Of a DNA stretch of 9,760 nucleotides, positions 1 to 7,090 are shown piece after piece. The stretch is from assembly GCA_015523665.1 (NCBI GenBank), contig WAJX01000008.1, positions 1-9,760 on the forward strand. The letters run 5' to 3'. The translations under genes and the position numbers were made by a program. The stretch's first letter is position 1. Every line of letters begins with the position of its first letter. This stretch comes from Ferroglobus sp. (GTDB lineage: Archaea > Halobacteriota > Archaeoglobi > Archaeoglobales > Archaeoglobaceae). A model generated the notes under the pieces. It saw only the letters and a program-made list of their open reading frames with translations. It made no database searches and had not been told where the DNA came from.

Positions 1-192
1 ATATATATTATATACAATAATAATAGGAACAAATAAAATAACAAGATATAGTTTTCGTTTATCTAAGCTCTTATTTATTCAAAATAAATCATAAAAAATA
101 AAATAAAAAATAAAAATAGATAACAGCAAGCATATTGCAAATCTATCGCTTGTGAGTGAAAAGTTTATGAGTAGGAAAGAAAAAAACAGATT
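1..192. other. AT-rich region upstream of aroA
   Basis: I see no gene in this stretch. It is almost entirely A and T, with a run of A-tracts separated by single T residues at 93-116 (A6-T-A4-T-A6-T-A5). The more mixed sequence from about 121 onward contains the candidate aroA promoter. The longest reading frame entering aroA from upstream is a 13-codon frame starting with the ATG at 168, out of frame with aroA, and it does not look like a gene. What lies to the left of base 1 is unknown. Confidence 0.6.
158..171 (+). promoter_or_regulatory. candidate BRE/TATA promoter of aroA-aroC
   Basis: The sequence GAAAAG followed by TTTATGAG matches the archaeal arrangement of a purine/A-rich BRE directly upstream of a TTTATA-like box. 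The box is centred about 26 bases before the aroA ATG at 193. Archaeal transcription usually starts about 24-27 bases downstream of the box centre, so the transcript would begin at or next to the start codon, giving a leaderless or nearly leaderless mRNA. No good Shine-Dalgarno motif lies in front of the ATG, only a weak AGGAAAG at 173-179, which fits this reading. The promoter is inferred from motif and spacing alone. Confidence 0.5.
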
Positions 193-1419
193 ATGGATAT
201 CAGAATAATAAGAAGTGAGATCGATGGAGAAGTAAAAGCCCCGCCATCAAAGAGTTATACCCACAGAGCGATTATTGCAGGGAGTTTATCGAAAAAAGCT
301 AAAATAGTAGATCCTCTATTCTCTGACGATACTATATCCACTATAAACGCATGTAGGAATGGTGGAGCTTTCTTTATAAGAAAAGGTAACAAAATCGAGG
401 TTGGAGGATTTTCCGCTAGTTCTGGCTATATAAATGTGGAAAACTCTGGAACTACTTTAAGATTTTTCCTTTCCCTATCATCCCTCTCTCCATATACAAC
501 ACTCTTAGATGGAGATTCATCCATTAGAAAAAGACCAAATACAGAGTTATGTTTAACTCTAATAAAGCTTGGAGCAATTATAAAGGGAGGAAGAAATTAT
601 ACCGCTCCTTTAAAGGTTAAAGGAGTTATAAGAGGCGGAGAAGTAGAATTGAATGCTAAAAGCTCGCAATTTTTAAGTTCTCTTCTTTTTGCTCTTCCTT
701 TAGTTGATGAAGAGAGTTGCATTAAAGTCACAAGCATAAAGTCCAAACCATATGTGGACATAACATTACATGTTTTAGAGGAAAGTGGAATAGAAATTAA
801 AAAAGAAGATAATAACTTCTATATATATCCCTCACAATACAATCTTAGATATTTTTTAATTCCTCCAGATTTTTCATCAATGAGTTATCTAATCTCCGCT
901 GGGATCTTAGCTGGAAAAGTATTAATCTCAAACGTATTTGATTCCAGGCAAGGAGATAAGATTTTCATAGACATTGTTAGAGAAATGGGAGGAGATATTA
1001 AATGGAAAGGGAATAAAATTATCGCACAAAAATCCGAACTCTTTGGAATAGAATTTGATGCAACAAACACACCCGACCTCGTTCCGACTATCGCCATTCT
1101 TGGTGCTGTTGCTAGAGGTGAGACAAAAATTTACAACGCTGAACATCTCAGAATTAAGGAGAGTGATAGAATAAAGAGTATATGTATAAATCTGAGGAGG
1201 TTAGGTATAAAAGTTGAAGAGAGAGAGGATGGGATGATAATAAGAGGGGGGAACGTTAAAGGTGGAATTATTGATAGCTTTAATGATCACAGGATTGCAA
1301 TGGCTTTTTCACTTCTTGGCTTAATTTCAGATGTTATTATAAGGAATGCAGAATGTGTAAGTGTATCATTTCCTAATTTCTTTAACATCTTAAGAAGGTT
1401 GGGAGCGGTGATAGTATGA
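193..1419 (+). CDS. aroA: 3-phosphoshikimate 1-carboxyvinyltransferase (EPSP synthase)
   Basis: This cytosolic enzyme transfers the enolpyruvyl group of phosphoenolpyruvate to shikimate-3-phosphate, the sixth step of the shikimate pathway. The protein has 408 residues, slightly shorter than the usual 420-430, and covers the full two-domain fold. Visible motifs are the substrate-binding PPSKSYTHR at 17-25 (K20, S21, R25), NSGTTLR at 84-90, NTPD at 292-295 (D295 matches the catalytic Asp, D313 in E. coli), LRIKESDR at 319-326, and NDHRIAM at 364-370. The C-terminal motif reads SVSFPNFF (390-397), without the lysine found in the KTFP motif of E. coli-type enzymes. The start at 193 places PSKS at the usual distance from the N-terminus. 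The gene overlaps aroC by four bases, so the two are co-transcribed. The identification is secure. Confidence 0.97.
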   Translation: MDIRIIRSEIDGEVKAPPSKSYTHRAIIAGSLSKKAKIVDPLFSDDTISTINACRNGGAFFIRKGNKIEVGGFSASSGYINVENSGTTLRFFLSLSSLSPYTTLLDGDSSIRKRPNTELCLTLIKLGAIIKGGRNYTAPLKVKGVIRGGEVELNAKSSQFLSSLLFALPLVDEESCIKVTSIKSKPYVDITLHVLEESGIEIKKEDNNFYIYPSQYNLRYFLIPPDFSSMSYLISAGILAGKVLISNVFDSRQGDKIFIDIVREMGGDIKWKGNKIIAQKSELFGIEFDATNTPDLVPTIAILGAVARGETKIYNAEHLRIKESDRIKSICINLRRLGIKVEEREDGMIIRGGNVKGGIIDSFNDHRIAMAFSLLGLISDVIIRNAECVSVSFPNFFNILRRLGAVIV

Positions 1420-2510
1420 CAGGAAATACTTTTGGCAGAGTTTTCAGGGTTACTACTTGGGGAGAAAGTCATGGAAAAGCTGTAGGATGTGTAGTTGATG
1501 GTTGTCCAGCGGGAATGGAACTAGATGTCAGTGATATCCAGAAAGAATTAGATAGGAGAAAACCTGGAAAAAGATTAACCTCTCCAAGAAAAGAAAGTGA
1601 CATTGTAGAAATTCTTTCTGGAGTTTTTGAAGGTTATACATTAGGAACACCAATAAGTATGTTGGTATACAATAAAGATGTTGATTCAAAACCATACGAG
1701 AGGATAAAAAACCTATTTCGTCCAGGACATGCAGATTACACTTATTATGCTAAATTTGGGATAAGAGACTGGAGAGGTGGAGGTAGGTCATCAGCAAGAG
1801 AAACTGTTGGAAGAGTTGCAGGAGGTGCTATAGCTAAAAAAATCCTTTCAAAGTTTGGAATAGAGATAATCGGCTATACAATAGAGATTGCTGGAATAAG
1901 AGCAAATTTATCAGAAATGGATATCGAAGAGAGGAAAAAGAGAGCTGAAAAGAGTGAGATATCTTGCCCAGATTATGAAGTAGAAAGGGAAATGATAAGA
2001 GAGATAGAAAATGCTAAAAGAGAGGGAGATAGCGTTGGAGGAATAATTGAGATTGTTGTAACCAATGTTCCACCTGGGGTTGGTGAGCCTGTTTTTATGA
2101 AGCTTGATGCTTATTTGAGTTATGCTTTAATGAGTATTCCCGCAGTTAAAGGTGTTGAGATTGGAGCTGGTTTTTCTTCAGCAAGAATGAAAGGAAGTGA
2201 AATGAACGATCAGATGAGTATAGTAAACGGTAGAGTAGTATTCTTAAGTAACAATTCTGGAGGAGTTCTCGGAGGTATATCAAATGGAAATGATATTATT
2301 GTAAGAATTGCCATTAAACCCACCTCAAGTATAGCCAAACAACAAAAAACTGTTAATATAGAAAGGTTTACTGAAGAAGAGATAGTCGTTAAAGGGAGGC
2401 ATGATCCATGTATTGTTCCTAGAGCTATTCCTGTTGCTGAAGCAATGACAGCTATTGCTATAGTTGATCTAATGATGTTACAAGGATTGATACCAAGATT
2501 TTTTAGATAA
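1416..2510 (+). CDS. aroC: chorismate synthase
   Basis: This enzyme converts EPSP to chorismate, the branch point to the aromatic amino acids, using reduced FMN without net redox change. The protein has 364 residues, normal for the family. All three family signatures are present: GESHG at 16-20 (H19) continuing into the next residues, [10 protein letters not shown] at 121-130, and [17 protein letters not shown] at 328-344. [10 protein letters not shown] (101-110) carries the second conserved catalytic histidine, H105. The start ATG at 1416 shares ATGA with the aroA stop codon and is preceded by the archaeal SD motif GGTGAT at 1407-1412, inside aroA, which indicates translational coupling. No shikimate kinase or other aro gene is visible nearby, unlike the larger aro clusters of some archaea such as Pyrococcus. 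Confidence 0.97.
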   Translation: MTGNTFGRVFRVTTWGESHGKAVGCVVDGCPAGMELDVSDIQKELDRRKPGKRLTSPRKESDIVEILSGVFEGYTLGTPISMLVYNKDVDSKPYERIKNLFRPGHADYTYYAKFGIRDWRGGGRSSARETVGRVAGGAIAKKILSKFGIEIIGYTIEIAGIRANLSEMDIEERKKRAEKSEISCPDYEVEREMIREIENAKREGDSVGGIIEIVVTNVPPGVGEPVFMKLDAYLSYALMSIPAVKGVEIGAGFSSARMKGSEMNDQMSIVNGRVVFLSNNSGGVLGGISNGNDIIVRIAIKPTSSIAKQQKTVNIERFTEEEIVVKGRHDPCIVPRAIPVAEAMTAIAIVDLMMLQGLIPRFFR

Positions 2511-2563
2511 CATAACATCATAATATCATACAATTATAAATTAAATACAATATAATATTAACC

Positions 2564-2569
2564 AAAAAA
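2564..2569 (-). terminator. possible U-tract terminator of the minus-strand superoperon
   Basis: Six consecutive A on the plus strand give a U6 tract in the minus-strand transcript, roughly 190 bases beyond the rpoP stop codon. Archaeal RNA polymerase can terminate at oligo-U tracts without a hairpin. This is the longest such tract in the spacer. The call rests on the tract alone. Confidence 0.3.
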
Positions 2570-2612
2570 TTAAACTTTCATCCATTTATATTTAATAACC
2601 TTCATATATACA

Positions 2613-2617
2613 TTTTT
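2613..2617 (+). terminator. possible U-tract terminator of aroA-aroC
   Basis: Five consecutive T on the plus strand, about 100 bases past the aroC stop, in an AT-rich context. It is short for a strong archaeal terminator and there is no GC-rich stem, so the call is tentative. Confidence 0.22.
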
Positions 2618-2639
2618 ATTTCATATATATCAATATATA

Positions 2640-2660
2640 TTATCATTTTATTAATGATAA
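2640..2660. repeat. 8-bp perfect inverted repeat with 5-nt loop
   Basis: TTATCATT at 2640-2647 is exactly complementary to AATGATAA at 2653-2660, with TTATT as the loop. The symmetry would form the same hairpin in RNA from either strand, and it sits near the middle of the convergent spacer, where a bidirectional termination or processing element would be expected. The stem has one C and one G, so it is weak, and chance formation is possible in such AT-rich DNA. Confidence 0.35.
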
Positions 2661-2703
2661 ATAAATAATAAATTTAATAAATTAATATATTATAATATTT
2701 AAT

Positions 2704-2721
2704 TTAATTATATATAATTAA
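2704..2721. repeat. 18-nt perfect AT palindrome
   Basis: TTAATTATA is followed directly by its reverse complement TATAATTAA, giving an uninterrupted 18-base palindrome 36 bases past the rpoP stop on the minus strand. It contains no G or C. It could be a cruciform or protein-binding site, but AT-only palindromes arise easily by chance in this spacer. Confidence 0.25.
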
Positions 2722-2756
2722 TTAACTATAACAACAAAATATCATAAAAGATTACA

Positions 2757-2897
2757 TTAAATAGCTTTTACTCTCTTCTTTAACGCTGGAGGTCTGGGTT
2801 TCACAACTATCCTACTTCCACACCTTGCACACTGAATTCTGTTTCTTTCTAAATCAACATCTACCTCAGATTTGCATATGATACAGATGTAAGTCAT
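2757..2897 (-). CDS. rpoP: DNA-directed RNA polymerase subunit P (Rpb12/Rpc10 family)
   Basis: This 46-residue gene encodes the small zinc-binding subunit P of archaeal RNA polymerase, the counterpart of eukaryotic Rpb12 (Rpc10), which helps assemble the D-L-N-P platform. The protein begins MTYICIIC and carries two CxxC pairs, C5/C8 and C23/C26, in the spacing of the family zinc ribbon. The rest of the C-terminal half is basic and proline-containing (VVKPRPPALKKR, 31-42). The length is normal for the family. The start ATG lies three bases after the L37Ae stop, and the SD motif GGGGAG is formed by the last codons of L37Ae, so translation is probably coupled. It is the last gene of the superoperon in this window; the next gene downstream is convergent. 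Confidence 0.93.
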   Translation of the reverse strand: MTYICIICKSEVDVDLERNRIQCARCGSRIVVKPRPPALKKRVKAI

Positions 2898-2900
2898 AAC

Positions 2901-3161
2901 TCACTCCCCTTTATTTATTGCCTGTTCTACTATTTTCGAGGCTGAAGTTACTGGGATGTAAGCCCCGCCAGCAAACTTATACCCGCAACTTTTACATTCC
3001 CATATCGCAGTTCCAACCCTTTTTACAGCTTTCTTACCACATCTTTTACATGTATATTTCTGTCTTTGCAATACTTCAATTTCAACTAATGATCTCCTTA
3101 TCCTAAGCCCATATCTAGCTTTAAACCTTCCAGCCATTTTAACTTTTTTAGTTCTCGCCAT
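2901..3161 (-). CDS. rpl37ae: 50S ribosomal protein L37Ae (eL43)
   Basis: This is a zinc-ribbon protein of the large ribosomal subunit, shared by archaea and eukaryotes. The 86-residue product has the basic N-terminus with AGRFKARYGLRIRR (10-23), then a C4 zinc finger with C38, C41, C56 and C59, then the family motif FAGGAYIP at 63-70. Length and motif order are typical. The start ATG lies two bases past the Rrp42 stop, and its SD motif GAGGTG (plus-strand 3167-3172) overlaps the last Rrp42 codons, pointing to coupled translation. Linkage to Rrp42 upstream and rpoP downstream is the standard archaeal arrangement. Confidence 0.97.
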   Translation of the reverse strand: MARTKKVKMAGRFKARYGLRIRRSLVEIEVLQRQKYTCKRCGKKAVKRVGTAIWECKSCGYKFAGGAYIPVTSASKIVEQAINKGE

Positions 3162-3163
3162 AT

Positions 3164-3937
3164 TTACACCTCTTTAAGGAGTTCCCTTATTTCTCTCGCT
3201 TTTTCAATACTGATGTCAAGTACTTCATAAAACTTTTCCTCTTTCAGCAAGTAACTCCCACTTTTTTGTATTGATACAATGTTATCATCCACATCTGTAG
3301 TAATAGTGATGAAACTATTGCTAACACTCTTTTCATCTTTTGATGGATCCACCAATATCTTATCCTCAATTATCATAGATGTCACAGCAACAGGTAAATT
3401 TCTAACCGGTAACGGGAAATCTTCCCCAACCCCAAACCTCTCAGCTGGAACTCTTGTATTGAGTAAAGCTGAGATAGCTGCTATTGCGGAAGCGTCAAGT
3501 AGATTTCCGTCATCATCAAGAGCGTGTATATCAATGAATATTATCCAAACTTTCTTTCCTTCTTCTATACATAGCTTAGACAGATCAATCGCCTCACTCT
3601 CTCTTATCCCTCTATCAACTACTCTTGCAAGTTCTATAGAGTTCTCATCAGGTGGTCCAGGCTCAAAAATCGGAGATGCAAGAGGGACTAATTCAGCATT
3701 TGTTATTATTATACCCTTATCTGGAGAATCTGGAAAAGGTTCACCTACTTGCATCTTCACTCCAACAATAACTTGTGTGTTCCCAAGTTTTACCAATGCT
3801 GAACCTTCAGCCTTTTCTATCACCCCAGTCTCTATCTCAATTTTTCTAAACTCATCAAAGGCTCTCCCATCAACTCTTTCCCCATCCCTTATTTTCGAAA
3901 GAATGTAATCTTTTCTAACATCCGTTATAATGTTCAT
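3164..3937 (-). CDS. rrp42: exosome complex component Rrp42 (non-catalytic RNase PH-like subunit)
   Basis: Rrp42 alternates with Rrp41 in the hexameric ring of the archaeal exosome, which degrades RNA 3' to 5' with phosphate and also adds 3' tails. The 257-residue product has the RNase PH fold: [13 protein letters not shown] (19-31), a conserved central segment with [20 protein letters not shown] (91-110), and [15 protein letters not shown] (136-150). It lacks the catalytic acidic GEADIP motif seen in Rrp41, as expected for this structural subunit, which contributes to RNA binding in the family. The ATG overlaps the Rrp41 stop as ATGA, and an SD-like GGAGGATG precedes it (plus-strand 3942-3949). 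Both RNase PH-like genes share the opening [18 protein letters not shown] block, in line with an ancient duplication. Confidence 0.97.
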   Translation of the reverse strand: MNIITDVRKDYILSKIRDGERVDGRAFDEFRKIEIETGVIEKAEGSALVKLGNTQVIVGVKMQVGEPFPDSPDKGIIITNAELVPLASPIFEPGPPDENSIELARVVDRGIRESEAIDLSKLCIEEGKKVWIIFIDIHALDDDGNLLDASAIAAISALLNTRVPAERFGVGEDFPLPVRNLPVAVTSMIIEDKILVDPSKDEKSVSNSFITITTDVDDNIVSIQKSGSYLLKEEKFYEVLDISIEKAREIRELLKEV

Positions 3938-4665
3938 TCAACATCCTCCACAATATATTTTTTCATTATAGCCTCTCTTTGAAGTTTGTATATCTCCATT
4001 ACTCCTTTTTTTGCAAGTTTTACAGCTTCAATAAGTTCATTTTTTGTAAGCTTACCGTCCATTTGTAAGAGAGCTATAGATTCTATTTTCCCATTCCGTA
4101 TGAAGAATGCAAAAGGGATGTCAGCTTCACCAAAGTTGTCCTCTTCTTTGACTGGATCTAAAACTATATGCCCATCAACCTTTGCTACAGCTACACTAGT
4201 TATAATACCCCTCATCGGAATGCCAGCATCTACTAATGCAACACTTGCAGCATTAAGACAGGCTGTCCTACTACCAGCATCAGCTTGAAGGACTTCAACA
4301 AATATATCTATACTACTTCTAGGAAAAAGTTCTGTCATTATTATGGATTCTAAAGCTTCCCTACTAACCTTCGATATTTCAACACTCCTCCTATCTGGTC
4401 CTGGTCTCTTTCTCTCTTCAACACTGAATGGAGCCATATTGTATCGATATCTTACAATAGCTTTAACAGGATCTGCTAGATGTCTAGGTTGGACTTTTCT
4501 AGGACCATATACAGCAGCCATAATCTTGTTCCTACCCATTTCAAGATAACACGACCCATCAGCATTTTTTAGAACTCCTGCCTCTATGCGTATATTTCTG
4601 AGTTCATCAAAAGCTCTTCCATCTATTCTTTTTCCATTCACTATAAGCTTAATATCCTCACTCAT
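3934..4665 (-). CDS. rrp41: exosome complex exonuclease Rrp41 (catalytic RNase PH-like subunit)
   Basis: Rrp41 is the catalytic subunit of the exosome ring and carries out phosphorolytic 3'-to-5' RNA decay together with Rrp42. The protein has 243 residues, as usual. It shows [19 protein letters not shown] (12-30), the arginine-rich phosphate/RNA-binding stretch [15 protein letters not shown] (85-99), [16 protein letters not shown] (126-141), and the active-site segment [16 protein letters not shown] (169-184). D176 and D182 there match the acidic catalytic residues known from Sulfolobus and Archaeoglobus Rrp41. The gene starts inside the end of rrp4 (8-base overlap), with SD GGAGG at plus-strand 4676-4680, and its stop overlaps the start of rrp42. 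Equal coupled production of ring subunits is a natural consequence. Confidence 0.98.
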   Translation of the reverse strand: MSEDIKLIVNGKRIDGRAFDELRNIRIEAGVLKNADGSCYLEMGRNKIMAAVYGPRKVQPRHLADPVKAIVRYRYNMAPFSVEERKRPGPDRRSVEISKVSREALESIIMTELFPRSSIDIFVEVLQADAGSRTACLNAASVALVDAGIPMRGIITSVAVAKVDGHIVLDPVKEEDNFGEADIPFAFFIRNGKIESIALLQMDGKLTKNELIEAVKLAKKGVMEIYKLQREAIMKKYIVEDVE

Positions 4666-5323
4666 TTTCAGCCTTCCTCCTCTTAATAAATTCAGTTATT
4701 CTATCAGTAAGTCCTTCTGTATGAGCTTCTCTCTCTATAATGTATATAGCCTCTTCAACAACATTAACTTTCCTCCTATCACCACTAAGCCATATAAGTC
4801 CATTTTGCCCAACAACAACCTGAACACCTAGTTCGTTTTTGAAAAGTTTTATCATACTACCTTTTTTCCCTATAACCCTAGGCACTCTAGCAGGATTTAT
4901 CACCACTATCCTACCAAATCTTATCGGTCTACAAATCCTATCCTTCATCGTTAATGTAGCCCTCATTTTGGGATCTATATTGGCGATCTTCGCTATTATC
5001 ATATCATCAACTTCAAGAAATTCGTTAAGCTTTTTATTCGGTTTGTATTCTGGATTTTCTGTTGAGGGAAGAAAAGCTTCATAGGGAGAATTTATTTCAA
5101 CAATCCAACCATGTGCAGTAACCTCTTTAACTACTCCCACAACAACATCTCCAGCAGATGGAATGTATTTTCCCCGCAATGGGATAACTCTCACCTGCGT
5201 GTCTGTCTTATCGAGTAATCCCAAGAATTTAGCGTAAACTTTTCCATTTTCAATATAAGTACCATGTCCAGCAACTTTTGGATTAGTTGCTATCAGATCA
5301 CCGGGCAAAACAATACTCCTCAT
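4658..5323 (-). CDS. rrp4: exosome complex RNA-binding cap protein Rrp4
   Basis: Rrp4 forms one version of the trimeric cap on the Rrp41-Rrp42 ring, binding RNA and feeding it into the pore. The 221-residue protein has the three expected parts: an N-terminal domain (about 1-55, opening with the typical VLPGDL), an S1 domain (about 57-130, with [11 protein letters not shown] and GWIVEINS), and a KH domain whose GKKG loop is at 152-155. The ATG start overlaps the SBDS stop codon as ATGA, and an SD motif GGAGG lies just upstream inside SBDS (plus-strand 5332-5336). It overlaps rrp41 by eight bases at its end. The alternative cap genes csl4 and dnaG are not in this window. Confidence 0.97.
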   Translation of the reverse strand: MRSIVLPGDLIATNPKVAGHGTYIENGKVYAKFLGLLDKTDTQVRVIPLRGKYIPSAGDVVVGVVKEVTAHGWIVEINSPYEAFLPSTENPEYKPNKKLNEFLEVDDMIIAKIANIDPKMRATLTMKDRICRPIRFGRIVVINPARVPRVIGKKGSMIKLFKNELGVQVVVGQNGLIWLSGDRRKVNVVEEAIYIIEREAHTEGLTDRITEFIKRRKAENE

Positions 5324-6027
5324 GCTTGTATCCTCCTTAAAACTTTTGTTAATGCTTCTCCTTTAGAGACTTTACCAAGCAAGTCCATCAAATCTCCCTG
5401 CATTCCAGCAGGGATCCTCATTACACATATCCAACTTCCATCTTTTTGCCATTCATCCCTTAATATTCTTCCAAATGAGTAGAGAGCACTCACAGCCTTA
5501 CCAGCATGTTCTGCAGGAATTTTTATAGCAATTTCAACCTCTTCAAACCTCATCGGTAGAATTGGTTTTAAAGCTTTAACAATGTCTCTAACTTGCATCT
5601 CTACTGGCTTAAATATATCAATGTGAACTTTTGCTTCGTTCATTGCAGCCTCTATTCTCGCATACGTATGTGGAGCATTTGTCCTAGGATCTATTGTATT
5701 CATCCTTATGTATTCAATTATCTGTTTTTTCTTCTGTTCTAACATCTCTTTTCTCTGTTCAGCTGTAATTTGTACTTCTCCTTCTGAAACTATTATCTTT
5801 ATTACCTTTTCTATGTTTGACGTTCCAAAGATCTTTTCTAATTCAGATAAACTTGCCCTCTCTCCCTTTCTTGCATCATGAAAAACTTCCTCAACAGCTA
5901 CAAGATCTTCAATATTCACATCTTTCCCTTCTTTGAGATCTCTCGCAAGATAAGGATCAACTAAAACTTCAAAGTTTATACCGCCTTTCTTAAGTCTTGC
6001 AACCACCGCTTTTTCCAGTGAGACCAA
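5320..6027 (-). CDS. sbds: ribosome maturation protein SBDS (Sdo1 homologue)
   Basis: This is the archaeal homologue of the Shwachman-Bodian-Diamond protein, which in eukaryotes acts with EFL1 to release eIF6 from the 60S subunit; a similar late role in large-subunit maturation is inferred for archaea. The product has three domains: the N-terminal FYSH domain (about 1-88), a helical middle domain beginning with [11 protein letters not shown] (86-96) and containing [11 protein letters not shown] (110-120), and a ferredoxin-like C-terminal domain (about 163-235). I place the start at the TTG codon 6025-6027. The family begins MVSL(D/E)KAV, which this start reproduces, and the tandem SD sequence GGAGGGAGGT lies directly in front (plus-strand 6031-6040). 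A longer TTG start at 6042 would put that SD inside the gene. Length 235 is normal. It overlaps rrp4 by ATGA. Confidence 0.95.
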   Translation of the reverse strand: MVSLEKAVVARLKKGGINFEVLVDPYLARDLKEGKDVNIEDLVAVEEVFHDARKGERASLSELEKIFGTSNIEKVIKIIVSEGEVQITAEQRKEMLEQKKKQIIEYIRMNTIDPRTNAPHTYARIEAAMNEAKVHIDIFKPVEMQVRDIVKALKPILPMRFEEVEIAIKIPAEHAGKAVSALYSFGRILRDEWQKDGSWICVMRIPAGMQGDLMDLLGKVSKGEALTKVLRRIQA

Positions 6028-6030
6028 CCA

Positions 6031-6040
6031 ACCTCCCTCC
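6031..6040 (-). promoter_or_regulatory. tandem Shine-Dalgarno sequence deciding the SBDS start
   Basis: The minus strand reads GGAGGGAGGT, two overlapping anti-16S matches. It ends three bases before the TTG at 6027; the first GGAGG copy has about eight bases of spacing. A strong ribosome site next to a TTG codon supports that TTG as the true start rather than the in-frame TTG 15 bases further upstream, which lies just before the SD. Confidence 0.75.
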
Positions 6041-6358
6041 AATCTTTCTCAACCTTTAGATTTTAAGTTTAATTTTAATCTTAATCCTTAATCATAATCT
6101 TATTCCTAAATTTTAATTTTTAAATTTTAATTTTCAATCCTCGATTCCTACTTGATTTTAGCTCTGTTTCAATGTTTTAATTTAATCTCAAATCAGAACA
6201 CTTTCCAATTTATCCTTCTATTTTTATTGTATTATTTTCCATTATTTTATTGCATTATTTTATTCAACCCTTTTTGATGTTTCATTCTAACTCTTTTACT
6301 CTATATTTTTCTATCATTCATTTTTTCTATCTTTATTTATTTTTATTTTATTTTTAAA
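6041..6358 (-). other. purine-rich, gene-free spacer between psmA and SBDS
   Basis: This is the only large gap inside the superoperon (331 bases counted from the SBDS start to the psmA stop). I find no gene: the minus-strand frames are broken by stops, with the longest ATG-started ones only 10-12 codons. In the transcribed (minus) sense it is rich in A and G, with A-tracts spaced by single T residues just past psmA and a degenerate GATTAAG/ATTAAAATT repetition at about 6055-6140. The minus strand has no T run longer than three anywhere in the gap, although the plus strand has T runs up to six. That fits read-through from psmA into SBDS rather than termination. I cannot point to a convincing TATA box for SBDS, nor to a structured RNA. 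Confidence 0.6.
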
Positions 6359-7087
6359 TTATTTTTTAAGAATCTCATTAGCTTTTTTGATATATTCTTC
6401 AATTTCTGATGGTTTTAATTCTTTAAACTTTTTATCATCAACACTGATCAACCCTATTTCAACACCGTCCACTGTAAGTTCACTTTCAATAGCTTTCCCC
6501 ATTGCAACAAGAGAGTGAATTATCATATCATCTAGAGACATATCTTCCCTGTATTCTTTCTCAAAATACTCCATAACAGCGTTTCTCCCAGAACCTATTG
6601 CTGTTGCTTTATACTCAAGTAATGCCCCACTAGGATCAGTTTCGTAGAGTTTTGGTACGTCATCAACTCCAGCAATAAGTAAGGAGACTCCAAATGGTCT
6701 CACTCCACCATATTGTGTGTATTGTTGCTTGAAATCACATATCTTCCTTGCAAGCTCCTTCACTGTGATAGGTTCATCGTATGTCAGCCTGTTTATCTGA
6801 GCTTCAAGCCTAGCTCTATCTATAAGAATCCTCGCATCCGCAACAAGTCCAGAGGTTGCTGCACATATATGTTCATCTATCTTATAAATCTTCTCAATTG
6901 TATCCGCTTCAAGCAATCTACTCGCAACTCTTCTATCTGCCGAGAGGACGACTCCACTAACTGTTTTAACACCTATAGCAGTAGCTCCCCTTTTAACCGC
7001 TTCTCTTGCATACTCAACTTGAAATAACCTCCCATCTGGGCTAAATACAGTTATCGCCCTATCATAACCCATCTGAGGTAAATGCAT
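6359..7087 (-). CDS. psmA: proteasome subunit alpha
   Basis: PsmA forms the two outer heptameric rings of the archaeal 20S proteasome, controlling entry to the chamber and docking the PAN/Cdc48 ATPases. The 242-residue product carries the alpha-subunit N-terminal signature [20 protein letters not shown] at 8-27, including the gating YDR motif (Y8-D9-R10). K66 in IEKIYKI corresponds to the lysine that, in Thermoplasma, receives the HbYX tail of the activator. TSGLVADAR (78-86) and [15 protein letters not shown] (123-137) are also typical. Alpha subunits keep no N-terminal threonine, and none is seen. The beta subunit is not in the window. The start ATG is three bases past pop5, with the SD GGAGGTG formed by the last pop5 codons. 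Co-localisation with RNase P and exosome genes is conserved in many archaea. Confidence 0.98.
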   Translation of the reverse strand: MHLPQMGYDRAITVFSPDGRLFQVEYAREAVKRGATAIGVKTVSGVVLSADRRVASRLLEADTIEKIYKIDEHICAATSGLVADARILIDRARLEAQINRLTYDEPITVKELARKICDFKQQYTQYGGVRPFGVSLLIAGVDDVPKLYETDPSGALLEYKATAIGSGRNAVMEYFEKEYREDMSLDDMIIHSLVAMGKAIESELTVDGVEIGLISVDDKKFKELKPSEIEEYIKKANEILKK

Positions 7088-7090
7088 CTT

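Larger units (their letters stand above)
2511..2756. other. convergent intergenic spacer between aroC and rpoP
   Basis: This 246-base stretch holds no gene I can support. It separates two convergent transcription units and is nearly pure A and T, with little G or C apart from scattered bases. Oligo-T tracts that could end transcription occur on both strands: five T at 2613-2617 on the plus strand, about 100 bases past aroC, and six T on the minus strand (six A at 2564-2569), about 190 bases past rpoP. Two symmetrical elements lie between them and are listed separately. Confidence 0.6.

Noticed and set aside
91..120. CRISPR-like or tandem repeat array in the A-rich leader
   Set aside because: The units are irregular mononucleotide tracts without spacers, so this is low-complexity sequence rather than an array.
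168..209. 13-codon frame overlapping the aroA start, as a possible regulatory upstream ORF
   Set aside because: Its ATG lies within the likely TATA box, so it would not be transcribed, and it has no SD.
2511..2756. Remnant of a gene or mobile element end in the aroC/rpoP spacer
   Set aside because: There are no coding frames, no terminal inverted repeats of IS type and no flanking duplication, only low-complexity AT sequence.
3279..3908. Long plus-strand open frame (209 codons) opposite rrp42
   Set aside because: It is antisense to a well-supported exosome gene, rich in serine and hydrophobic residues as expected of a shadow frame, and has no recognisable domain or SD.
6041..6358. Box C/D or other small RNA in the psmA-SBDS spacer
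   Set aside because: Isolated CTGA and TGATGT-like strings occur on one strand or the other, but no pair of correctly spaced C and D boxes and no GC-bearing stem was found.
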